64,000 bases of DNA from Shumkonia mesophila (GTDB taxonomy: Bacteria > Pseudomonadota > Alphaproteobacteria > Rhodospirillales > Shumkoniaceae). Both the position numbers and the translations under genes were made by a program. The notes under the pieces were generated by a model. That model had not been told where the DNA came from and did not search any database. It was given only the letters and a program-made list of their open reading frames with translations. The stretch covers positions 213,511-277,510 of the forward strand of contig NZ_JAOTID010000002.1 of the NCBI RefSeq assembly GCF_026163695.1, written 5' to 3'. Numbering within the stretch: the stretch's first letter is position 1; each line of letters starts with the position of its first letter. Below, piece by piece: positions 30,304 through 42,137 of the stretch.

Positions 30304-31215
30304 ATGGGGCGGATGGAGTATTTCCTCGAAATTTTCCTTGGTGGTTTGACCCGGGGCAGCATCTACGCGTTGATCGCGCTGGGTTACACCATGGTTTACG
30401 GGATCATCCAGCTCATCAATTTCGCGCACGGCGAAATCTACATGATCGGCGCCTTCACGGCGCTGATCGTCGCCGGGGTGCTGGGCTCCCTCGGGATGCC
30501 CGGGTACGCGATCCTGCTGCTGACGCTGCCGATCGCGGTGATCTACGCCTCGGCCTATGGCTTCACCGTCGAGAAGATCGCCTACAAGCCGCTGCGCAGC
30601 GCGCCGCGTCTGTCGCCGCTGATTTCGGCGATCGGCATGTCGATCTTTCTGCAGAACTATATCCTGCTGGCCCAGACCGCCGACTTTCTGCCGTTTCCCA
30701 ACCTGCTTCCCGACTTCGATCTGCCCGATTTCGTCGGCGGCATCCTCACCTCGTCGGAAGTCATCATCGTCGTCACCGCCGCCCTGGTCATGGCCGGGCT
30801 GACCGCCTTCATCAAGTTCACGCGCATGGGCAAGGCGATGCGCGCCACCGCCCAGAACCAACGCATGGCCATGCTGGTCGGGGTCAACGTCGACCAGGTG
30901 ATCTCGCTGACCTTCGTCATCGGCTCGGCGCTGGCCGCCATCGGCGGCGTCCTCATCGCCTCGCATATCGGCCAGATCAATTTCTACATCGGCTTCATCG
31001 CCGGGATTAAGGCGTTCACTGCCGCCGTCCTGGGCGGCATCGGCAGCATCCCCGGGGCCATGCTGGGGGGGCTGGTGCTGGGCTGGACCGAAAGCTTCGC
31101 CACCGGCTATGTGTCGAGCGATTACGAAGACGTCTTCGCCTTCGCGCTGCTGGTGCTCATCCTCATTTTCCGACCAGCAGGCATCCTCGGCAAAGCCGAC
31201 AGCCAGAAGGTCTGA
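30304..31215 (+). CDS. livH: Branched-chain amino acid ABC transporter permease LivH
   Basis: The 303-residue integral membrane protein has about eight helices and the LivH motifs GLTRGSIYALIALGYTMVYG, LINFAHGEIYMIGA and AAVLGGIGSIPGAMLGGL. I use ATG 30304, which has GAGAG upstream; an in-frame ATG at 30313 is also possible. A much longer open frame exists upstream but it runs back into livJ and is not supported. livM follows after 29 bp. Confidence 0.94.
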   Translation: MGRMEYFLEIFLGGLTRGSIYALIALGYTMVYGIIQLINFAHGEIYMIGAFTALIVAGVLGSLGMPGYAILLLTLPIAVIYASAYGFTVEKIAYKPLRSAPRLSPLISAIGMSIFLQNYILLAQTADFLPFPNLLPDFDLPDFVGGILTSSEVIIVVTAALVMAGLTAFIKFTRMGKAMRATAQNQRMAMLVGVNVDQVISLTFVIGSALAAIGGVLIASHIGQINFYIGFIAGIKAFTAAVLGGIGSIPGAMLGGLVLGWTESFATGYVSSDYEDVFAFALLVLILIFRPAGILGKADSQKV

Positions 31216-31244
31216 GCGGCGATCGAAGAGGGCACAACGACGTC

Positions 31245-32505
<1,261 letters not shown>

Positions 32506-32513
<8 letters not shown>

Positions 32514-33300
32514 GGCCGGCCCCGTTCTCGACGTCAGGAACCTGACCATGGACTTCGGCGGCCTGAGGGCCGTCGATGCCGTCAGCCTCGACATCATGCC
32601 CGGCGAGATCGTTGCCTTGATCGGGCCGAATGGCGCCGGCAAAACCACCTTCTTCAACTGTGTCACCGGCCTCTACACGCCGACATCCGGCGACATCCTG
32701 CTATCGGCGCGGGGCCAGCGCAAACGCCTCAATGGCCTGAAGCCGAACCACATTACCGCGTTGGGTATGGCCAGGACCTTCCAGAACATCCGGCTGTTTC
32801 CCCACATGACGGTGCTGGAAAACGTCATGATCGGCCGCCATTGCCGGACCCGGTCCTCGATCTTCGGCGCTATCTTCCGGCCGCCGTCGACGCGCCAGGA
32901 GGAGCAGGAGGGAATCGAGATCAGCTATGGCCTTCTCAAGGAGGTCGGATTGACCGCGCTCGTCGACGAGACCGCCAACAATCTGCCCTACGGGGCGCAG
33001 CGGCGCCTCGAGATCGCCCGCGCCATGGCCACCGAACCGGCCCTGCTGCTGCTGGACGAACCGGCGGCCGGCATGAACCCGAGCGAGACCCGCGAGCTTC
33101 AGGCGCTGATCCTGCGCCTGCGCGAGAAGCACGACCTCTCCATTCTTCTGATCGAACACGACATGAAGCTGGTGATGAGCCTGTCCGATCGCGTCTGCGT
33201 CCTCGAATACGGGACCCAGATTGCCCAGAGCACGCCGGAGGAGGTGAGCCGGGACCCGCGCGTGATCAAGGCATACCTCGGGGAAGAGGCCGATGCTTAA
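32506..33300 (+). CDS. livG: Branched-chain amino acid ABC transporter ATPase LivG
   Basis: The 264-residue ATPase has Walker A GPNGAGKTT, a LivG-type long insert after the Q-loop (ARTFQNIRLFPHMTVLENVM), the signature NLPYGAQRRLEIARAMA and Walker B LLLLDEPAAGMNP. The signature starts LPYG, the LivG form of LSGGQ. The C-terminal extension is also typical. The stop overlaps the livF start. Confidence 0.95.
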
Positions 33301-34000
33301 GCTGATCGACGTCGACGCCGGCTATGGCCCGATCCCGGTCCTGCATGCCGTCAACATGGAGATCGGCAGGGGCGAGATCATCACCCTCATCGGCGCCAAC
33401 GGGGCCGGCAAGACGACGACCCTGATGGCGGTGTGCGGGCTGGTGGCGCCCCGCAGCGGCGACATCCTGCTGGAAGGGGCCTCCATCTGTGGCATCCCCG
33501 CCAACAGGCTGGTCGAACTGGGCATCAGCCAGGTGCCGGAAGGCCGCCTGATTTTCCCCGATCTCACCGTTGCCGAGAACCTCGACATGGGGGCCTTCCT
33601 GCGCAAGGACCGCGACGGCATCCGCGAGGATCTGGAATACGTCTTCGACCTGTTTCCCATCCTGGCCGACCGCCACCACCAGCCGGGCGGCACGCTGTCG
33701 GGTGGCGAACAGCAGATGCTGGCCATCTCGCGCGCCATCATGGCGAGGCCGCGCCTTCTGCTGCTGGACGAGCCCTCGCTGGGCCTGGCCCCGATGATCA
33801 TCCGCCAGATCTTCGACATCATCGTCAAGATCAACCGGGAAAGCGGAACGACCATCTTCCTGGTCGAGCAGAATGCCAACCAGGCCCTGAAGATCGCCCA
33901 TCGGGGTTATGTCATGGAAAACGGCGTCATCACGCTGACCGACACCGCGGCCAACCTGCTCGACAACGAGGACGTCAAGAAAGCCTACCTCGGAATCTGA
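33293..34000 (+). CDS. livF: Branched-chain amino acid ABC transporter ATPase LivF
   Basis: The 235-residue ATPase has Walker A GANGAGKTT, the LivF-type GISQVPEGRLIFPDLTV after it, the signature TLSGGEQQMLAISRAIM, and Walker B LLLDEPSLGLAPMI. It is the last gene of the liv operon, followed by a bidirectional terminator that also closes mucR. Confidence 0.95.
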   Translation: MLKLIDVDAGYGPIPVLHAVNMEIGRGEIITLIGANGAGKTTTLMAVCGLVAPRSGDILLEGASICGIPANRLVELGISQVPEGRLIFPDLTVAENLDMGAFLRKDRDGIREDLEYVFDLFPILADRHHQPGGTLSGGEQQMLAISRAIMARPRLLLLDEPSLGLAPMIIRQIFDIIVKINRESGTTIFLVEQNANQALKIAHRGYVMENGVITLTDTAANLLDNEDVKKAYLGI

Positions 34001-34044
34001 ACCGGGCCCGCCCTTTCTGGGCTCGCCGGCGCCCGGACACAGGG

Positions 34045-34073
34045 AAAAAGGCCGCATCCATCGATGCGGCCTT
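34045..34073. terminator. Bidirectional intrinsic terminator between livF and mucR
   Basis: AAGGCCGCATC (34048-34058) pairs with GATGCGGCCTT (34063-34073) around a 4-nt loop, an 11-bp stem. The A-run 34045-34049 becomes a T-run on the minus strand, so the signal is stronger for mucR than for livF, where only TT then CCC follow. Confidence 0.8.
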
Positions 34074-34097
34074 CCCGTTCGGCGATGAGCGGCAGGA

Positions 34098-34556
34098 TCA
34101 GACGCGGACGGTGCGCTTGCGACCGCGCCGCTTCTCGCCCGGTTTGCGGCCAAGACCGATCTGCTTGGCGAAATCCGAACGCTGCTTCGCGTAATTGGGC
34201 GCGACCATCGGATAGTCCGGCGGCAGGTTCCATTTGGCCCGGTATTCCTCGGGCGTCATGTTGTAGGTCGTGCGCAGATGCCTTTTCAGCATCTTCAGCT
34301 TCTTGCCGTCCTCCAGGCAGACGAGATAGTCGGGCGTCACCGACCGGCGGATCGGCACGGCCGGCTTCATCGGCTCCTGCACGACCTCGGCCGACGTTCC
34401 GTCGAGGGAACTGAGAGAACGAAAAACAGTGTTGATCACCTCCGGAATCTGCCCGGCCGGCAATTGATTATTGCTTAAGTACGCAGCGACCACGTCCACG
34501 GCCATCCGCAGGATTTCGTCGCGTGACACCAGATCCGAACTTTCTTCGCTCATCAC
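34098..34556 (-). CDS. mucR: MucR/Ros family transcriptional regulator
   Basis: Ros/MucR proteins bind AT-rich DNA and control exopolysaccharide, motility and symbiosis or virulence genes in alphaproteobacteria. The 152-residue protein has the N-terminal oligomerisation part and the C-terminal zinc-finger-like domain with CLEDGKKLKMLKRHLRTTYN, then MTPEEYRAKWNLPPDYPMVA. Cys80, Asp83 and His93 are in place but residues 97-98 are Thr-Tyr where Ros has His-His, so a classical zinc site is incomplete. The basic tail GEKRRGRKRTVRV is typical. A second ATG (34553) could be the start. Confidence 0.92.
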   Translation of the reverse strand: MMSEESSDLVSRDEILRMAVDVVAAYLSNNQLPAGQIPEVINTVFRSLSSLDGTSAEVVQEPMKPAVPIRRSVTPDYLVCLEDGKKLKMLKRHLRTTYNMTPEEYRAKWNLPPDYPMVAPNYAKQRSDFAKQIGLGRKPGEKRRGRKRTVRV

Positions 34557-34957
34557 TCTTGAACCTGTACTCTATTTTGAACAATGGGGCAGTGTTTGCA
34601 TGGAGGAACTGGGGTGTCAATAAAAAACCACCAAAATGGAAATGGGTTTGTCTTGTCTGTTGATGATGATTGAATAAAAAACGCAAAAACTGAATGCTGG
34701 GAAGGCTGAAAGTGGTATCGGGCCAGTCACGAAGAAAACAGCCGCCTTGCCGGCAAATATGCGACGAATAATCATTCGCATCAGATGGCCGGGCGCGTTC
34801 AATTCGAAGGCCGTCGCGGCCGTTCCGGGGCCTGACCGGAAGCGCCTGGAAAAGCACGTCTTTTTGGCCTGGACGCGATAAATTGTGTCGGCTTGGCAGG
34901 CCGATTCGATATGTGGTATCTAGGGGGCCAGCGCCGCCTTCGAGGGAGCCCCGCGAC
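34557..34957. other. 401-bp gap between mucR and rpiB, AT-rich
   Basis: No gene is supported. About 34600-34780 is strikingly AT-rich for this genome, with A- and T-runs and several TpA steps of the kind MucR/Ros proteins bind, so autoregulation is plausible. On the minus strand a TTGACA occurs at 34615-34620 but its -10 is poor. On the plus strand TTGGCA (34893-34898) with TATCTA (34917-34922) at 18 bp is a weak candidate for rpiB. Short open frames here are not coding in appearance. Confidence 0.45.
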
Positions 34958-35404
34958 ATGCCGTCCGAAACCATAGCCATCGCCAGCGATCACGCCGGCT
35001 ACGACCTCAAGTTGCTGCTCACCAAGGAGCTGCGGGACCTGGGGTATGGCGTGCTGGATCTGGGCACCGGCGGCCCCGAGTCGGTCGACTACCCGGATTT
35101 CGGTTACGCCATGGCGGCCGCCATCCGCGACGGGCGGGTGGCCCGCGGCGTCCTGATGTGCGGGACCGGCATCGGCGTTTCCATCGCCGCCAACCGCCAC
35201 CCGGCAGTGCGGGCGGCGGTGGTGCACGATGCCTATGGGGCCCGTCTGTCCCGGCAGCACAACGACGCCAACGTCATCTGCATGGGCGGGCGCACCATCG
35301 GGCCCGACGTCGCCCGCGAATGCCTGCGGATTTTCCTTGAAACACCGTTCGACGGGGGCCGCCATGCGCGCCGCGTCGACAAGCTGACCCACCCCAAGAT
35401 TTGA
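34958..35404 (+). CDS. rpiB: Ribose-5-phosphate isomerase B
   Basis: RpiB interconverts ribose and ribulose 5-phosphates. The 148-residue protein has the family start TIAIASDHAGYDLK, VLDLGTGGPESVDYPD, the catalytic Cys in VLMCGTGIGVSIAANR, and HNDANVICMGGRTIGPDVAR. ATG 34958 follows GGGAGCCCCGCGAC; further upstream codons would add unrelated sequence. It is followed after 21 bp by glyA, the usual alphaproteobacterial rpiB-glyA-nrdR order. Confidence 0.95.
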   Translation: MPSETIAIASDHAGYDLKLLLTKELRDLGYGVLDLGTGGPESVDYPDFGYAMAAAIRDGRVARGVLMCGTGIGVSIAANRHPAVRAAVVHDAYGARLSRQHNDANVICMGGRTIGPDVARECLRIFLETPFDGGRHARRVDKLTHPKI

Positions 35405-35425
35405 TTGAACGAAAGGTTCGAGCCC

Positions 35426-36736
<1,311 letters not shown>

Positions 36737-36772
36737 ACCCGTCCTCGCCGGTCAGGGAGGAGAAAGGAACCG

Positions 36773-37234
36773 ATGCGCTGTCCATTTTGCGGTCATACGG
36801 ACACTCAGGTCAAAGACTCGCGTCCGAGCGAGGACAATGCCGCCATCCGGCGCCGGCGGTTCTGTCCTGACTGCGGGTCCCGCTTCACCACCTTCGAGCG
36901 GGTGCAGTTGCGCGAGCTTACGGTGGTCAAGAAGAACGGCGAGAAGATGCCGTTCGACCGCGACAAGCTGACCCGCTCGCTGACCATCGCGCTGCGCAAG
37001 CGCCCGGTCGACGAGGACCGGGTGGAGCGCATCGTGAACAGCATCCAGCGGCGCCTTGAAACCCTTGGCGAAAGCGAAATTCCCACCAAGGTGATCGGCG
37101 AGATGGTGATGGACCACCTGGCCGAGCTGGACAAGGTGGCCTACGTGCGGTTCGCCTCGGTGTACCGCAATTTCCGAGAAGCCAAGGACTTCGAGGATTT
37201 CGTCGGAAAGTTGAGTGACGACCAAAGCGACTGA
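36773..37234 (+). CDS. nrdR: Transcriptional repressor NrdR
   Basis: NrdR represses ribonucleotide reductase genes using ATP/dATP as signal. The 153-residue protein has a zinc ribbon ([17 protein letters not shown] and [14 protein letters not shown], four Cys) and an ATP-cone domain ([38 protein letters not shown]). GGAGAAAGGA precedes the ATG. It overlaps ribD by 20 bp, a conserved link. Confidence 0.96.
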   Translation: MRCPFCGHTDTQVKDSRPSEDNAAIRRRRFCPDCGSRFTTFERVQLRELTVVKKNGEKMPFDRDKLTRSLTIALRKRPVDEDRVERIVNSIQRRLETLGESEIPTKVIGEMVMDHLAELDKVAYVRFASVYRNFREAKDFEDFVGKLSDDQSD

Positions 37235-38342
37235 CGACATCGACCGGACTTTCATGGGGGCGGCGCTGGCGTTGGCGCGGCGCGGCTTGGGCTGCGTCTG
37301 GCCCAACCCGGCAGTCGGCTGCGTGCTGGTGCGTCCCGATCTCGGCGACCGTGTCGTCGGCCGCGGCTGGACCCAGCCGGGCGGACGCCCGCACGCCGAG
37401 ACCGAAGCCCTCGGGCGGGCCGGCGATCTGGCCCGCGGCGCCACCGCCTACGTCACCCTGGAACCCTGCGCGCATGTCGGCAAGACGCCGCCCTGCGCGG
37501 ACGCCCTGATCGCCGCCGGTATCGGACGGGCGGTCGTTGCTGTCGAGGACCCCGACCCGCGCGTCGCCGGCCGCGGCTTGGTCCGCCTCAGGGACGCCGG
37601 CGTCGCCGTCGAGGTGGGACTGGGGGCGGCGGCGGCCCGCGACATCAATGCCGGCTTCTTCCTGCGCGTGACCGCCGGCCGGCCGCTGGTCACGGTCAAG
37701 GTGGCGGCGACGCTGGACGGGCGGATCGCCACCGCCGCCGGCGAAAGCCGCTGGATCACCGGCGAGGTGGCGAGGGCCTTCGGCCACGGCCTTCGGGCCC
37801 ACCACGATGCCATCGCCATCGGCGTCGGTACCGCGCTTGCCGACGATCCCGACCTGCGCTGCCGGCTGCCCGGCCTGGATGAGCGCTCGCCGGTGCGCGT
37901 CGTCTTCGACAGCCGGCTGCGTCTGCCGCCGGCCTGCCGGCTGGCGGCGACGGCGCGGGAAACGGCGACCTGGATTCTATGTTGCGAAAAAGCCGACCCG
38001 GCGGCACGCCAGGCCTTAACGGAGGCGGGCGCTGTCGTTATACAGGTGGCGTCCGGCGCCGATGGCCGGCCCGACCTGACGGCCGCCTTGGCCGAACTGG
38101 CCGGACGCGGCATCACCCGGGTGCTGGTCGAAGGCGGCGGGCGGTTGGTGGCATCGGTCCTGAGGGCCGGCCTCGCCGATCGTCTGGCGTGGTTCCGGGC
38201 GCCCCGGGTGCTGGGCGGCGACGCCGTCCCGGCGGTGGCCGAACTGGCGGTAACCGGACTGGCCGAAGCGCCCGCGTTCGAGCGCACCGGCGGCTTCGAT
38301 CTCGGGCCCGACGTTGTCGAGCTGTTTCGTCGAAAGGAATAA
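37215..38342 (+). CDS. ribD: Riboflavin biosynthesis deaminase/reductase RibD
   Basis: RibD carries out two early riboflavin steps, deamination then reduction of the pyrimidine intermediate. The 375-residue protein has the zinc deaminase ([40 protein letters not shown]) and a reductase domain ([34 protein letters not shown]). The GTG at 37215 overlaps the nrdR stop. Codon use is normal for the region. Confidence 0.95.
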   Translation: MTTKATDDIDRTFMGAALALARRGLGCVWPNPAVGCVLVRPDLGDRVVGRGWTQPGGRPHAETEALGRAGDLARGATAYVTLEPCAHVGKTPPCADALIAAGIGRAVVAVEDPDPRVAGRGLVRLRDAGVAVEVGLGAAAARDINAGFFLRVTAGRPLVTVKVAATLDGRIATAAGESRWITGEVARAFGHGLRAHHDAIAIGVGTALADDPDLRCRLPGLDERSPVRVVFDSRLRLPPACRLAATARETATWILCCEKADPAARQALTEAGAVVIQVASGADGRPDLTAALAELAGRGITRVLVEGGGRLVASVLRAGLADRLAWFRAPRVLGGDAVPAVAELAVTGLAEAPAFERTGGFDLGPDVVELFRRKE

Positions 38343-38351
38343 GAAGAAGTC

Positions 38352-38939
38352 ATGTTCACCGGAATCATCAGCGACCTGGGACGGGTCCGCGCGGTCGTCA
38401 AGACCGGCGACACCCGCTTCGAGTTTGCCACCCGCTACGACACCGCCGCGATCGACATCGGCGCCTCCATCTGCTGTTCGGGGGCGTGCATGACGGTGAT
38501 CGACAAGGGCGACGGCTGGTTTGCCATCAGCGCCTCGGACGAAAGCCTGTCCTGCACCACCATGGGCGACTGGCGCGAAGGAACGCCGGTCAATTTCGAG
38601 CGTTCCCTGCGGATGGGCGACGAGATGGGCGGCCACATCGTGTCGGGCCACGTCGACGGGGTGGGCGAGGTGGTGGCGGTGACCCCGGAGAACGAATCGG
38701 TGCGGCTGCGCTTTCGCGTTCCCGACAAGCTGGCCCATTTCATCGCGCCAAAGGGCTCGGTGGCGATCGACGGCGTGTCGATGACGGTCAACGAGGTTGA
38801 AGGCGGCGTCTTCGGCGTCAACGTCATTCCGCACACCCAGGAAGTCACCACCCTGGGCCGGCTCAAGGTGGGGTCCCGGGTGAACCTGGAAATCGACATG
38901 CTGGCACGCTATGTTGCGCGCCTTCTGGAAAGGGAATAG
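38352..38939 (+). CDS. ribE: Riboflavin synthase alpha chain
   Basis: The enzyme dismutates two lumazine molecules into riboflavin. The 195-residue protein starts MFTGII and has the two lumazine-binding repeats (ICCSGACMTVI in the first; GHIVSGHVDGVGEV and VSMTVNEVEGGVFGVNVIPH in the second). It lies 9 bp after ribD and 2 bp before ribBA, so translation is coupled. Confidence 0.95.
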   Translation: MFTGIISDLGRVRAVVKTGDTRFEFATRYDTAAIDIGASICCSGACMTVIDKGDGWFAISASDESLSCTTMGDWREGTPVNFERSLRMGDEMGGHIVSGHVDGVGEVVAVTPENESVRLRFRVPDKLAHFIAPKGSVAIDGVSMTVNEVEGGVFGVNVIPHTQEVTTLGRLKVGSRVNLEIDMLARYVARLLERE

Positions 38940-38941
38940 CC

Positions 38942-40060
38942 GTGTCCGAGCGCGATTATCTGTCGCCGACCGAAGAACTCATCGAGGATGCCCGCAACGG
39001 GCGCATGTTCATTCTGGTCGACGATCCCGGCCGCGAGAACGAGGGCGACCTCATCATCCCGGCCCAGATGGCGACACCGCAGGCCATCAACTTCATGGCC
39101 AAGCATGGCCGCGGCCTCATCTGCCTGGCGATGACCCGCGAGCGCATCCAGCATCTAGGCCTGCCGTTGATGGCCCGCGAGAACGAATCCCGCCACCAGA
39201 CCGCCTTCACGGTGTCGATCGAGGCGCGTGAAGGGGTGACGACCGGCATTTCCGCGTCGGACCGGGCGCGCACCATCGCCGCCGCCATCGATCCGACCAA
39301 GGGCAAGGACGACATCGTCTGCCCCGGACACATCTTTCCGCTGGAGGCCCGCGACGGCGGCGTGCTGGTGCGCACTGGGCACACCGAGGCGGCGGTCGAC
39401 GTGTGCCGGCTGGCGGGGTTAAGCCCGGCCGGCGTCATCTGCGAGGTGATGAACGAGGACGGCACCATGGCCCGCCTCGCCGACCTCGTCGCCTTCGCCC
39501 AGCACCATGGCCTCAAGATCGGGACCATTTCCGATCTCATCGCCTATCGCCTGCGCCACGACCGCACGGTCGCAAGGGCCCTCGAAACCACCCTGGAAAG
39601 CGCCCATGGCGGCGCGTTCCGCATGATCATCTACGTCAACCGCGCCGCCTATGCCGAGCATGTCGCGCTGATCAAGGGCGACATCGAGAGCGACGGCCCG
39701 GTGCTGGTCAGGGTGCATGCGCTGAACGTGCTGGAAGACGTGCTGGGCGACAATTCCACCGGCAAGGCCGGCGAAATGGCCCGGGCCATGGAGATGATCG
39801 GCGAGGCGGGGCGGGGGGTGGTCGTGCTCATCCGCGAGCCCAAGCCGACCAGCCTGCTCGAGCGCATCAACGCCAAGCTGGTGCAGGGCGAGCATCGGGG
39901 AGGGACTTTGCGGGACTATGGCATCGGCGCCCAAATTCTGCTCGATCTCGGCGTGCGCGACATGATTCTCTTGTCCAACACCGAACGCACCATCGTCGGC
40001 CTCAAGGGCTATGGCCTGAACGTGACCGAGCGCCGCCCCATCGCGGCGGGAAGGGGATGA
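38942..40060 (+). CDS. ribB: 3,4-dihydroxy-2-butanone 4-phosphate synthase with degenerate GTP cyclohydrolase II domain (RibBX)
   Basis: The first 205 residues are a normal RibB (DDPGRENEGDLIIPAQMATP, HGRGLICLAMT, TGISASDRARTI, RTGHTEAAVDVCRLAGL). The C-terminal domain resembles GTP cyclohydrolase II in outline (RDYGIGAQILLDLGV) but lacks the three zinc Cys and the EGRGIGL-type loop, reading REPKPTSLLERINAKL. I therefore call it RibB plus a non-catalytic RibX-like domain, as known in alphaproteobacteria; true GTP cyclohydrolase II should be encoded elsewhere. The GTG start follows ribE by 2 bp. Confidence 0.92.
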   Translation: MSERDYLSPTEELIEDARNGRMFILVDDPGRENEGDLIIPAQMATPQAINFMAKHGRGLICLAMTRERIQHLGLPLMARENESRHQTAFTVSIEAREGVTTGISASDRARTIAAAIDPTKGKDDIVCPGHIFPLEARDGGVLVRTGHTEAAVDVCRLAGLSPAGVICEVMNEDGTMARLADLVAFAQHHGLKIGTISDLIAYRLRHDRTVARALETTLESAHGGAFRMIIYVNRAAYAEHVALIKGDIESDGPVLVRVHALNVLEDVLGDNSTGKAGEMARAMEMIGEAGRGVVVLIREPKPTSLLERINAKLVQGEHRGGTLRDYGIGAQILLDLGVRDMILLSNTERTIVGLKGYGLNVTERRPIAAGRG

Positions 40061-40061
40061 C

Positions 40062-40526
40062 ATGACGAGCCAACCCTGCGTGCTGATGGTCGAAGCCCGC
40101 TTTTACGAGGATATCGCCGACGAAATGGCGAAGGGGGCCATCGCCGCGCTCGAGAAAGCCGGCGTCGCCTACGAACGCATTGCGGTTCCCGGCACCTTCG
40201 AAGTTCCCGCCGCCATCCATTTCGCCCTGCGCTCGATGGAGATCCACGCCTCTTCTCACGACTACGCCGGTTTCGTGGCGCTGGGCTGCGTCATTCGCGG
40301 CGAGACCGATCACTACGATCACATCTGCCGCGAGTCCTCCCGCGCGCTGATGGATCTGACGGTGCAGCGCGGCATCGCCTGCGGCTTCGGCATCCTGACC
40401 TGCGAAACCTGGGACCAGGCCTGGGAGCGCGCCCGGGTGGACGGCAAGAACAAGGGCGCCGATGCGGCGAACGCCTGCCTGCGGATGATGGAACTGCAGC
40501 GGCATTTCCGTTTGGTGATGCGATGA
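40062..40526 (+). CDS. ribH: 6,7-dimethyl-8-ribityllumazine synthase
   Basis: RibH condenses the pyrimidine intermediate with dihydroxybutanone phosphate. The 154-residue protein has the family motifs VPGTFEVPAAI, VALGCVIRGETDHYDHIC with the catalytic His, and GILTCETWDQAWERA. It starts one base after the ribB stop and overlaps nusB by 4 bp (ATGA). The C-terminal part is slightly shortened compared with capsid-forming types, as in most proteobacterial forms. Confidence 0.94.
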   Translation: MTSQPCVLMVEARFYEDIADEMAKGAIAALEKAGVAYERIAVPGTFEVPAAIHFALRSMEIHASSHDYAGFVALGCVIRGETDHYDHICRESSRALMDLTVQRGIACGFGILTCETWDQAWERARVDGKNKGADAANACLRMMELQRHFRLVMR

Positions 40527-41065
40527 CCAAGTCTGGCCGCGAGCGTCGCGCCAAACCGGAAATGAGCCGGCGCACGGCGGCCCGTCTGGCCGCGGTGCAG
40601 GCCATCTACGAGATGGAGATGGCGGAGCGTTCGGCCGACGCCGTGCTCCGCGATTTCGCGGCCGACCGCTGGGCGGCGGACGGGACCGATGCCGATGCCG
40701 AGGGCGCCGGCGCGGCACGGCAGGTCGATCCCGATGCCGCCTTCCTCGGCGACCTGGTCCGCGGCACCACCGCGCGACTGGCCGACATCGACGGCATGGT
40801 GGCGCCGGCGCTGTCGGCCGACTGGCCGCTCGATCGGCTGGAGGCGGTCTTGCGGGCCATCCTGCGGGTGGGGGCGTACGAGCTGTTCGCCCGCGCCGAC
40901 GTGCCGCTTCGCGTCATCATTTCCGAATACGTCGATATCGCCCACGCCTTCTTCGATGTCAAAGAGGCGGGCCTGGTGAACGCCGTGCTGGATCGCGTCG
41001 GGCGGGTGCTGCGGCCGGACGAGGCGGGGGGCGGCGGTGACGACCCGACAACCGGGAACCGGTGA
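40523..41065 (+). CDS. nusB: Transcription antitermination factor NusB
   Basis: NusB binds boxA RNA with S10 during rRNA antitermination. The 180-residue protein starts RRTAARLAAVQAIYEME and ends with the typical DVPLRVIISEYVDIAHAF followed by AGLVNAVLDRVGR. The middle holds an Asp/Ala-rich insertion (about residues 55-75) not seen in E. coli NusB. It overlaps ribH at its start and thiL at its end, where thiL starts within it. Confidence 0.94.
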   Translation: MTKSGRERRAKPEMSRRTAARLAAVQAIYEMEMAERSADAVLRDFAADRWAADGTDADAEGAGAARQVDPDAAFLGDLVRGTTARLADIDGMVAPALSADWPLDRLEAVLRAILRVGAYELFARADVPLRVIISEYVDIAHAFFDVKEAGLVNAVLDRVGRVLRPDEAGGGGDDPTTGNR

Positions 41066-42050
41066 ATTCGAGATCATCCGGCGCTTCTTCGCCCCCCTGG
41101 CGGCCGACGCGCCGGGCGCTTTCGGCCTGACCGACGACGCCGCCCGGCTGGAGGTGCCGCCGGGCCATAGCCTGGTGGTGACCAGCGACGCCCTGGTCGC
41201 CGGCATCCATTTTCTGGCCACCGACACGGCGGCCGACGTGGCGGCCAAGGCGCTGCGCGTCAACCTGTCCGACCTCGCCTCCATGGGGGCTCGGCCAATG
41301 GCCTATACCCTGGCCCTGGCTCTCACCCGGGAAACCGGCGTCGAGTGGCTCGAAGCCTTCGCGGCCTCGCTCGCGGCCGATCAGAGGCGATTCGGCATCA
41401 CGCTGATCGGCGGCGACACCGTGGCGACGCCGGGGCCGCTGACGCTTTGCATCTGCGCCTTCGGCTGCGTGGCCAGCGGGACCGAGCTTCGGCGCTCCGG
41501 CGCCCGGCCGGGCGACGCGGTGTTCGTCACCGGCACCATCGGCGACGCCGCGCTGGGCCTCATTGCCCTGCAGAAGGGGCTGGCCGGCGTCGACGCTGCC
41601 GACCATCAGGCCCTGGCCCAACGCTACCGGCGGCCGACCCCCAGGACCGCCTGCGGCCCCCGCCTGGTCGGCCTGGCCCATGCCGCCATCGACGTGTCGG
41701 ACGGTCTTCTGGCCGACCTCGGCCACATCTGCGAGACGTCGGGAACGGCGGCCGTCATCGAGTCCGCCCGCGTTCCCCTGTCGGCGGCGGCGCGGGCCGC
41801 CCTTGCCGCCGGCGCCGGCGGCTGGCGCGATATCCTGGGCGGCGGCGACGACTACGAACTGCTGTTCGCCGCGCCGCTCGACGCCGAACCGGCGCTGGCC
41901 GGCATCGCCCAGGCCCTCGACGTGCCGATCACCCGCATCGGGCGCGTCGTCGAGCGGACATCGGCCGCCGATCCCGATCGATTGGTCGGCGTGATCGACG
42001 CGGCGGGCCGGCCGATGGTCCTGGAAAGCACCGGCTACCGCCATTTCTAG
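41037..42050 (+). CDS. thiL: Thiamine-monophosphate kinase
   Basis: ThiL phosphorylates thiamine monophosphate to the active diphosphate. The 337-residue protein has the AIRS-like motifs FGLTDDAARLEV, VVTSDALVAGIHF, LRVNLSDLASMGARP, LIGGDTVATPGPLTL and the C-terminal AAIDVSDGLLADLGHI with GGGDDYELLFA. The GTG start lies 29 bp inside nusB. Conserved adjacency to ribH-nusB in alphaproteobacteria. Confidence 0.95.
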   Translation: MTTRQPGTGEFEIIRRFFAPLAADAPGAFGLTDDAARLEVPPGHSLVVTSDALVAGIHFLATDTAADVAAKALRVNLSDLASMGARPMAYTLALALTRETGVEWLEAFAASLAADQRRFGITLIGGDTVATPGPLTLCICAFGCVASGTELRRSGARPGDAVFVTGTIGDAALGLIALQKGLAGVDAADHQALAQRYRRPTPRTACGPRLVGLAHAAIDVSDGLLADLGHICETSGTAAVIESARVPLSAAARAALAAGAGGWRDILGGGDDYELLFAAPLDAEPALAGIAQALDVPITRIGRVVERTSAADPDRLVGVIDAAGRPMVLESTGYRHF

Positions 42051-42137
42051 CCGCCTTAAATTGTTTGCTTTCCAGCGGGCGGCCGCCCCCCGATAATGGG
42101 GGAACGGCAATAACGGGAACGGACGCGGCGGGGGGCC

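Noticed and set aside
36773-37234. NrdR box upstream of a ribonucleotide reductase gene in this window
   Set aside because: No nrd gene or NrdR-box pair was found in the window.
38343-38351. FMN riboswitch for the rib genes
   Set aside because: Genes from nrdR to nusB overlap or are spaced by a few bases; there is no leader long enough to hold one.
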